This document shows positions 59,101-64,000 of a stretch of DNA of 64,000 bases, piece by piece. Location: contig NZ_CP022203.1 of the NCBI RefSeq assembly GCF_002305895.1, positions 248,001 through 312,000 on the forward strand. The letters are read 5' to 3'. The notes below the pieces were generated by a model. The model did not search any database, had not been told where the DNA came from, and saw nothing but the letters and a program-made list of their open reading frames with translations. The first letter of the stretch is position 1, and each line of letters starts with the position of its first letter. The position numbers were made by a program, and so were the translations under genes. This DNA is from Corallococcus macrosporus DSM 14697. Lineage in GTDB: Bacteria; Myxococcota; Myxococcia; Myxococcales; Myxococcaceae.

Positions 59101-59940
59101 CGACCCGCCTCGGGGGAGCCTCACCGCGCCCTTCAGCGGGACTCCGGCGAGCGTGAGGTCCGCCTGGATGCCGCCGTCCGGCATGTCCGTCCCGGTGCCG
59201 GAGAGGTCCAGCTTCAAGTCGTTGAGGGTGATGACCTTGTCGAGGAAGGACCAGCTCCCCTTGAGGTGCCCTTCGAGGCTGTAGCTCTTGGACGCGGGGT
59301 CCGCCTCCACGTGCAAGGTGTCGAGCGTGAGGGTGGGCAGGGAGGAGAGCGGCGCGTCCGGCAGCACGCGGGCGAGGAGCTGTCCCAGGTCCGGTGTCTC
59401 GTTGGCGGGCAGGTCCGCGGTGGCGCGCAGCGAGGGGAGCTGCTGCTTTCCGTCCAACGCCAGGCCCTTGAAGTCGAGCAGCTCGGAGAGCGTGCAGGAC
59501 AGCTTGCGGCTGGCGTCGAAGGGCGAGGAGAGCTCGAAGGATGCGTTCAGCTTCTTCAAGGTGAAGAGGCCGGGGACCAGCTCCCAGGGCGCCTGGGATT
59601 GCAGCGATACCGTCAGGGAGGTGAGCTGCTGCTGCTTCGTGTCGATGACCAGGGCGATGCGCTGGAGCCCCAGGGCATCGGAGAGGGGCACGCCGCGCAG
59701 GACGTCGAAGTCCACGCCCGTGACGAGCTGGCCCAGGTCCGCCACGCGGGCGAGCGTCAGGCCCGTGCAGTCCGCGCTCACGGGCAGCGTGCCGGCCTCA
59801 TCGGGCTTCGTCGCCTTCAGCAGGAGCGTCGTCGGTCCGTCCTTCGTGGTGAAGGGGAACTCGACGCCGTCGCCCTGCAATGCCGCCAGGGCCTCCTTCT
59901 TCGTGAGGTCCTTGAGGCTCTTGATCTGGAAGGTCGCCAT
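56197..59940 (-). CDS. Very large DUF6603-like protein
   Basis: A 1247-residue protein, by far the largest in the window, without signal peptide or membrane helices. It is strongly beta-rich with repeated Leu/Gly/Asp patterns such as LDGLSLDFSQGPVEIGG and ASLEVPLGGPPFLEVKGISA, and the segment GFGFNRSLTIPAVDQIATFP matches the signature I associate with DUF6603. The DFVVTLGGYHPRFPVPSHYP segment and the mid-region VNVDVHLWGPDFGGKARI are also family-like. The repeated strands suggest an elongated beta-solenoid or lipid-transfer-like scaffold. Family members are known from bacteria and fungi and have no assigned function. It is flanked by a tail-fibre-like gene and unknown genes in one operon. Confidence 0.8.
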   Translation of the reverse strand: MATFQIKSLKDLTKKEALAALQGDGVEFPFTTKDGPTTLLLKATKPDEAGTLPVSADCTGLTLARVADLGQLVTGVDFDVLRGVPLSDALGLQRIALVIDTKQQQLTSLTVSLQSQAPWELVPGLFTLKKLNASFELSSPFDASRKLSCTLSELLDFKGLALDGKQQLPSLRATADLPANETPDLGQLLARVLPDAPLSSLPTLTLDTLHVEADPASKSYSLEGHLKGSWSFLDKVITLNDLKLDLSGTGTDMPDGGIQADLTLAGVPLKGAVRLPRGGSSWRFTGQPASSSSGSSKPKLDADALFQELSHLFQTQLPTFQKRLVVEALKTVADLRQPHTVSLAFGVDGAGTLAFDLNLQHDRFGKTVLSSFQAADSASRDLKDLLGGVSPDLAQAVPAGMTVQLTDAHFAAVQPQGPYKLLFGVDLGGGLNLAKLPLVGGFIPAGQEVRLAYQVQAASQAFDEDDMKALAELFTQQKVTLLPSPVAQGLSFHGTLTLGDKKLSLDLPVKLDKDTGQVVPDEGGPSTFASTAGAVKWFQTQKAFGPIHIERVGLKYADKQVEVLLDASMSVAGLSLGLSGMGVSSPLTALSPTFHLDGLSLDFSQGPVEIGGALLRKEVTDNEGTYDTYNGAAAVALRLQDTSLALQAIGAYADYHGAPSLFLYASLEVPLGGPPFLEVKGISAGFGFNRSLTIPAVDQIATFPLVEQVIKGDLPDVGKTKDQAGLLLQQLDSLSTYIQPRAGAGFIAVGLKFSSFEMLNCFALLTVELGDRFEVDLLGVADLVVPKDVPGEKRVDPLAEVQLLLEARVAPEEGFVGVIAELAPSSYVLSRACHLTGGFALYTWFAGAHAGDFVVTLGGYHPRFPVPSHYPQVPRLGLNWRIDGNTLLKGDGYFALCSHALMAGGHAELSYHKGSVHASIKANVDFLMSWKPFAYDLQLGLDVRASVGILGPVDVNVDVHLWGPDFGGKARIHVVCVHITVAFGDSASRGPQALDWSGFQQSFLPPKEEDRTSITLSSGLSRQVDFEGQPLWVVNPKQFELATGAFFPSKQAFAGSTSLDTDGAFRDFGVRTMAVPADDLQTTQRITITREEVSVEDAFQFAPLQKKAPASLWGAPDTVPNKPDQLRPPRPDEPRFTADPSTGKNPLSGYRIQPTKPPAARETAAIPTRMLRYETEQVPDAYAWSGVPAFQPGVNGDAESRTAITQTLASNTRRNQLLEALGFQPDRDVQLDASGVAQSFVIAPQVQ

Positions 59941-60035
59941 GACGTGTCTCGGAGGGACTCTGGGGAAGGCGTGCCCGGCGCCGCGGGCGCACGCCAGGGG
60001 GAGGGACGTGCGCCCGCGGCACCGTGCGAGGGGGA

Positions 60036-60251
60036 CTACGTGCCGGAGGCCGGAAGGGGGCTCCGGCGCTCCAGGGACTGGACGTTGTGGGGGGCTTCCG
60101 GCGTGCCGGTGATTTGCGGCTGGGCCTGGCGCTGGAGCTTGTCGACGAGCTGGAACACGCGGACGTAGGGAAGCTGCCCGAGCGCTTCCAGGATGAGATT
60201 GGCTTCAGGGAGGCTGATGGAGAGCTGCAGGTTCTTGTCTGGTGTTGTCAT
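60036..60251 (-). CDS. Small conserved-looking protein of the cluster
   Basis: A 71-residue protein whose first 45 residues form a beta strand and two helices: LQLSISLPEANLILEALGQL and PYVRVFQLVDKLQRQA. The same strand-helix-helix plan with a PY-x-x-V core is seen in small proteins of phage and phage-like clusters. The C-terminal 25 residues are Pro/Ser-rich and probably disordered. It lies 12 nt after the tail-fibre-like gene in the same operon; the size and place suggest a small structural or assembly factor. Confidence 0.7.
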   Translation of the reverse strand: MTTPDKNLQLSISLPEANLILEALGQLPYVRVFQLVDKLQRQAQPQITGTPEAPHNVQSLERRSPLPASGT

Positions 60252-60263
60252 TGTGATGTGCCT

Positions 60264-62699
60264 CTACCCGTACGAGTTCTGCCAGGTGCCTTCCACGAAC
60301 GCGCGGCGGATGAACATCACCTGCGCGAACCAGTAGCCGTCCGGGTGATAGACGACGTCGTAGCTGAGCCACCAGTTTCCGTTGTCGCCTTGCTGCCAGA
60401 CGATCTTGATGCCATGTGAATCATCGCGAGAGGTTTTTCCATAGAAGCCAGCGAGGACGGGGACCCAGTCATTCATGCTGTATCCCGTGTCGTAGGAGTC
60501 GGCGCTGGGGTCGGGGGTGTAGGTCTCGCACACCATGGGTTTCCCATGGGGCGTCTTGAAATCTCCATTGACCTGGAGGTCTCCAGTGACGCTGAGATTT
60601 CCGCTGGTGTCGATGGTGACGAGGGCATTGCTGTTGTTCGTGTAGAAATGAAGCGCGTGGTTGGACTTGGTGCCAAGCCATCCGCCCGTGTCGTCGATGA
60701 AGGTGGAAAGCTCCACGCCGTCGCTGACGTGCGCGATGCCGAAGCGCGTCGACTGCACCGTGAGGGGGTAGCCTGGGCTTGTGGTGCCAATGCCGAGTTT
60801 GCCGTCAGCGCTGACGGTGGCGAGGGCATTGCTGTTGTTCGTGTAGAAATGAAGCGCGTGGTTGGATTTGGTGCCAAGCCATCCGCCCGTGTCATCGATG
60901 AAGGTGGAAAGCTCCACGCCGTCGCTGACGTGCGCGATGCCGAAGCGCGTCGAGTTCACCGTGAGGGGATACCCAGGGCTGTCGGTCCCCAAGCCGAGCT
61001 TCCCGTCGGAGGTGACGGTCAGCTTGATGTTGGTGTCCTTGTCGCGAAGGCGCAGGAGGTTCTCGTCGCCAGGGCTCTTGTCGACGTTGGGGTACAGGTC
61101 GATGGGGCCGTAGCTCTTGATGTTGCCGTCGACGCGCAGGTCGCCACCCACGACGTGGACCCGCTCCTCGGGCGTGGTGGTGTTGACGCCCAGCTTGCCG
61201 TCTTTGTCGATGGTGACGCGGGCGTCGCTGCGGCCTGTATAGAAGTGGAGCGAGTGGCTGGAGTGGGTGCCAATCCAGCCGCCCGTCGTATCGACCCAGG
61301 TGGCCAGCTGGACGTCGCCGTTGATGTGCGCGATGCCGTATGAAGCGGAGTCGACCGTAAGAGGAAACCCAGTGGGCTTGTGGGTCCCGATGGCGAGCCG
61401 CTGGAGCGTGGCGTCGCGGTAGAGCGCGGGCGCCTTCTGGAGCAACGCGGTCAGTTCGCCGTCCCCGTAGCCGGGCAGGCTGAGGAACCTCAGCCGGATG
61501 GCGCTCTGCCCGATGACATGCCCCGTGACGAGGTTGGAGATGGGGATGTCGAGTGCCTCGCCCGGAGCGAGCGAGGTCTTCGAGCCCGCGGGAGAAATCG
61601 TCCAGGAGAGCGGATCGGTATTCCTCTGGATGGACCAGTCCGAGGACCAGCTGCTGACGATGCCCGAGCTGTCCGCCTTGCCGGGAATGTAGGCGGCCTG
61701 AAGCTGGGCGCCAGTGGCGAGCGCCCAGCTGTCCGAGGTGTTGCTGGACGAGGCGAAGGAGAGGACGAAGCGCACCGGCGTGTTGCCGGAGTAATCGCCA
61801 CCCCAGAAGGGCGGGGGATCCTGATGCCCGCCCACATGCGTGCCTCCTCCCGGAGGAAGGTCAAAGCCGCCGTTGCCGCCGTTGCCGCCGTTGCCGCCGT
61901 TGCCGCCGTTGCCGCCGTTGCCGCCACCGCCGGTTCCTGTCGCATCCGACAGGGCCCCTGGCGCGAGCAGGAGGGCCGTCTCGCCCAGGTTGATGAGGCG
62001 AAGCGAGACGTAGTTCTGCGCGGCGCCGTCGTTGAGGATGACGTTGGACGTGGTGACGAAGAGCCCGAGCGGAGGCGCGGCGCTGCCCCCCGTGTTGACG
62101 AGGTCCAGGGCCTTGGTGGCCTCCAGGGCGTACTTGTCGCCGTGGCCGTGAATCAAGACGCGGCCGGTGTCATCGGTGGGCGCGAAGCGCACGAACTTCA
62201 GCGTGTCTCCCTCCTCCTTGGCGTCATTCCAGGAGAACTTCACGACGCCCGGGCGCGTCCCCGCCGTGGTGGTGGCGGCGAGCTTGCGCAGCGCGAGCTG
62301 GAACGCCTGCCCAGGCGCCAGCGTCAGCTCCTGGCCTCCCGTGTAGAGCAGGTAGAGGGAGCAGCCCGGGAGCGGATCGCCCTGGGTGTTGGCGTGGTCC
62401 TTGCGGGCCAGGCTCCACTGCGGGTTGGCGACGAGCTCAACCTGGCCAAGCTGGGCGAGCGTGTCCGGGTCGAAGTAGAGCTGGAAGTGGAAGTTGGCGT
62501 CGCTGGCGGTGGTGTCGGCCGGAGGCAGGAGCGTCAGGGACGTCGCCATGTCCGTCAGGCTGTCCACGGAGATGCTGAGCACGTCCGTGTCGGCCGGCGC
62601 GTCGGAGAGGAAGAGCAGGTTCACGAGCGCGTTCTTCGTGTCCTGCGCGTTGGCGCCCAGGGGGCGGTAGAACGTCACGTCGAAGGTCTTCAGTGCCAT
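60264..62699 (-). CDS. Tail-fibre-like repeat protein
   Basis: An 811-residue protein. The N-terminal ~260 residues are beta-rich (MALKTFDVTFYRPLGANAQD), then a (Asn-Gly-Gly)6 linker (encoded at 61866-61919), a second domain with SWSSDWSIQRNTDPLSWTIS, and from about residue 440 on three copies of a 60-70-residue beta unit of the GIGTTSPGYPLTV kind, typical of phage tail fibres and other trimeric adhesins. The C-terminal ~80 residues (VCETYTPDPSADSYDTGYS, WFAQVMFIRRAFVEGTW) could be the receptor-binding tip. No intramolecular chaperone (S74) motif is evident. In context it looks like the surface-binding component of the cluster. Confidence 0.8.
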   Translation of the reverse strand: MALKTFDVTFYRPLGANAQDTKNALVNLLFLSDAPADTDVLSISVDSLTDMATSLTLLPPADTTASDANFHFQLYFDPDTLAQLGQVELVANPQWSLARKDHANTQGDPLPGCSLYLLYTGGQELTLAPGQAFQLALRKLAATTTAGTRPGVVKFSWNDAKEEGDTLKFVRFAPTDDTGRVLIHGHGDKYALEATKALDLVNTGGSAAPPLGLFVTTSNVILNDGAAQNYVSLRLINLGETALLLAPGALSDATGTGGGGNGGNGGNGGNGGNGGNGGFDLPPGGGTHVGGHQDPPPFWGGDYSGNTPVRFVLSFASSSNTSDSWALATGAQLQAAYIPGKADSSGIVSSWSSDWSIQRNTDPLSWTISPAGSKTSLAPGEALDIPISNLVTGHVIGQSAIRLRFLSLPGYGDGELTALLQKAPALYRDATLQRLAIGTHKPTGFPLTVDSASYGIAHINGDVQLATWVDTTGGWIGTHSSHSLHFYTGRSDARVTIDKDGKLGVNTTTPEERVHVVGGDLRVDGNIKSYGPIDLYPNVDKSPGDENLLRLRDKDTNIKLTVTSDGKLGLGTDSPGYPLTVNSTRFGIAHVSDGVELSTFIDDTGGWLGTKSNHALHFYTNNSNALATVSADGKLGIGTTSPGYPLTVQSTRFGIAHVSDGVELSTFIDDTGGWLGTKSNHALHFYTNNSNALVTIDTSGNLSVTGDLQVNGDFKTPHGKPMVCETYTPDPSADSYDTGYSMNDWVPVLAGFYGKTSRDDSHGIKIVWQQGDNGNWWLSYDVVYHPDGYWFAQVMFIRRAFVEGTWQNSYG
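60621..60981 (-). repeat. Two nearly identical 160-bp direct repeats, 201-bp period
   Basis: The segment from 60621 to about 60780 is repeated from 60822 to about 60981 with only a few changes (for example ttggacttgg versus ttggatttgg). They code for the second and third copies of the tail-fibre-like unit. A third, more distant copy lies at about 61200-61380. The period of 67 codons keeps the frame, so copy number could vary by recombination. Confidence 0.85.
61866..61919 (-). repeat. Six perfect 9-bp tandem repeats coding for Asn-Gly-Gly
   Basis: The unit gccgccgtt is repeated six times without change, followed by a partial unit. On the minus strand it encodes (Asn-Gly-Gly)6 between two domains of the tail-fibre-like protein. 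Such a perfect short repeat can vary in copy number and would change linker length without a frameshift. Confidence 0.9.
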
Positions 62700-62727
62700 G
62701 GGGTCTTTCGGTCCTGGGTGGGGTGTT

Positions 62728-64000
62728 TCAGGGCTTCGTGGGCGTGAGCTTCAGCCAGCCTTCGCAGAGCACCTGGGCGCCGGAGAGGCGCGCCGAGGCC
62801 TCCACGGGGGCGAACCCGGTGGTCTCCGACCAAGCGCCTTCCCGGCGCGACAGCCAGGACCAGGCGTAGCCAGCCTCCTGGGGCAGGGGGATGCGGAGCT
62901 GTGGCGGCGCGTGGGAGTTGTCGTACTCGGCGCGGGGCGTGACCAGCGGTGCTGACAGGAAGGTCACCGAGATGGCCTGGAGCGCCGCCGCGTACTGGTC
63001 CGGCGGGATGGAGAGCGCCTTCGTCGGGAAGATGCCGGATGTCGCGTGCGTCTTGCCACGCGGGTCCACCAGCATCACCAGCGTCCGAGGCCCCGAGCGT
63101 GGCGACAGCTCCAGGTTCACCGGCGTGTCCCGCGCGGTGACGATGCGCCGCGAGGCGGCGTCCTTTCCGGAGAAGCCCTCCAGGTCGCTCTGGGGCGCGT
63201 AGAAGGTCGCGGACTCGTAGCCGCCCCCTTCCAGCTCGCGCCAGTAGCCGGCGACGCCGTCGTTGTACTGGCCGTACTCTCCAATGCGAACGGGGAAGGC
63301 CACCTGGTCGAAGGCCTGGGTCCACCGGTCCGGGCTGTCGGTGATGGGCGTCACTGCCTCAATGCCCTGGCGCTCGTTGTGCGCCAGCTCGGCCACGGTG
63401 GCCGCGAAGGTGCTCCACGACTTGTCCCGCTCGGGCAGCCCCTGGAGCTCCAGGCCCACGGAGGCGCGCACGAGCGCCAGCGGACGGCCGATGAGCAGCG
63501 CCAGCGCCTGGTGCTGGGAGAAGTCCTCGGGGTCGCTGCGCTCGATGGCGTCGTTCAGCGTGTCGAGGAACGCGCGGATGAAGTCGCGCCCTTCCGCTCC
63601 CGCGCCGCGCGTGAGGTGGCTCACCAGTTGTTGCAGGTGGGGGTTGGGGAGGCTGCCCACGTCGAGCGGGTACTCGCTGCCAGGCGCGGATTCCCACCGC
63701 CCCTCTTCGTCCACGAGCCCCAGGAGCGTCCCGCTGGCGTCGTAGACCATCAGGCTGCTGTCCAGGTTGTTGGGCAGCACCCAGCCGCACAGGGGCGACG
63801 TCGCGGGATGCGAGTTCATCTCCAGGTCGTCCCGCCCATCCACGGGCGTGGCGGACAGCCACCGGAAGGCGAGCCGGGCCGGCTGCGCCAGCCGGGGCTC
63901 CAGCCGGACGCGCCAGTCGGTGGCGGTGTAGCGCCGCAGGGGCATCAGCTCCGTCGAGCACAGGGTGCTGCCCTGGTCCGGGCGCGTCTCCAGGTCGTTG
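62728..64000 (-). CDS. Unknown protein of the DUF6603 cluster (5' end outside window)
   Basis: The frame runs open to the window end (NDLETRPDQGSTLCSTELMP precedes the ATG at 63945), so the true start is beyond base 64000; at least 423 residues are visible. Sequence such as LFRAW-like signals are absent; seen are SLMVYDASGTLLGLVDEEGR, HQALALLIGRPLALVRASVG and RTLVMLVDPRGKTHATSGIF. It contains no membrane helix. I do not recognise a family. It ends 28 nt before the start of the tail-fibre-like gene, on the same strand, and is thus the upstream member of the same operon. Confidence 0.75.
   Translation of the reverse strand, partial: NDLETRPDQGSTLCSTELMPLRRYTATDWRVRLEPRLAQPARLAFRWLSATPVDGRDDLEMNSHPATSPLCGWVLPNNLDSSLMVYDASGTLLGLVDEEGRWESAPGSEYPLDVGSLPNPHLQQLVSHLTRGAGAEGRDFIRAFLDTLNDAIERSDPEDFSQHQALALLIGRPLALVRASVGLELQGLPERDKSWSTFAATVAELAHNERQGIEAVTPITDSPDRWTQAFDQVAFPVRIGEYGQYNDGVAGYWRELEGGGYESATFYAPQSDLEGFSGKDAASRRIVTARDTPVNLELSPRSGPRTLVMLVDPRGKTHATSGIFPTKALSIPPDQYAAALQAISVTFLSAPLVTPRAEYDNSHAPPQLRIPLPQEAGYAWSWLSRREGAWSETTGFAPVEASARLSGAQVLCEGWLKLTPTKP

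Noticed and set aside
1-64000. tRNA, rRNA, riboswitch, insertion-sequence or integrase signatures
   Set aside because: I found no cloverleaf, transposase motif or terminal repeats that I could support; absence is by eye only and a covariance-model scan would be decisive.

Overview
The window is very GC-rich DNA with strong third-position GC bias and no RNA genes, phage integrase or insertion sequence that I can see. The gene content points to a myxobacterium, most likely Myxococcaceae (Myxococcus, Corallococcus or Pyxidicoccus): a SitA-type lipoprotein toxin with its immunity partner, a DUF2381-type secreted protein beside a Ser/Thr kinase, an ActD-like anti-sigma candidate, many lipoproteins, hybrid histidine kinases and eukaryotic-like kinases. 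All calls come from reading translations and motifs; no database search was run.

Layout. 0-9 kb: a partial membrane histidine kinase, a GreA/GreB-like factor, a rhodanese, a half-size EamA transporter remnant, an alpha/beta-hydrolase lipoprotein, an FAD oxidoreductase translationally linked to an ECF41/SigJ-type sigma factor, a methyltransferase and a prolipoprotein diacylglyceryl transferase. 9-19.4 kb: a leaderless subtilase with a small partner protein, an M91 (NleD/HopH1-like) metallopeptidase effector candidate, a His/Cys-repeat lipoprotein, a Slt-type lytic transglycosylase, an SDR enzyme, and an Lrp regulator coupled to a PLP aminotransferase.

19.7-28.4 kb is an accessory block of interbacterial conflict and kinase genes: a PAAR-like (DUF4150) AHH nuclease with an Imm11-like immunity protein, a SitA-like lipoprotein toxin with SitI-like immunity, a DUF2381-like protein, two Ser/Thr kinases and a small XRE regulator. 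28.7-35.8 kb reads as one co-directional lipid-related set: TetR regulator, KAS III-like enzyme with an altered catalytic triad, acyl-CoA ligase, lipoprotein, outer-membrane barrel and hydrolase. 35.9-43.6 kb holds a secreted lipase, a quinone-reductase-like MDR enzyme, a DUF1761/WYL-regulator pair, a second acyl-CoA ligase, a chemoreceptor and a second XRE paralogue.

43.6-48.5 kb is a four-gene minus-strand signalling operon. Its first gene encodes a cobalamin-binding protein with the two motifs known from CarH photoreceptors (W-x9-EH and ExHxxG) but no DNA-binding domain; it is followed by an internally duplicated helical protein and two hybrid histidine kinases. I infer a B12-dependent, possibly light-sensing, input to a phosphorelay, and regard it as the best candidate for an undescribed system here. 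48.7-54.3 kb: a zinc-ribbon protein, an ECF sigma/ActD-like/outer-membrane trio, a lipoprotein, dnaN and an unknown protein. 54.3-64 kb: a minus-strand cluster of large unknown proteins (DUF6603-like, a repeat-bearing tail-fibre-like protein, a small conserved protein and two unknowns) that may build a surface or particle-like structure.
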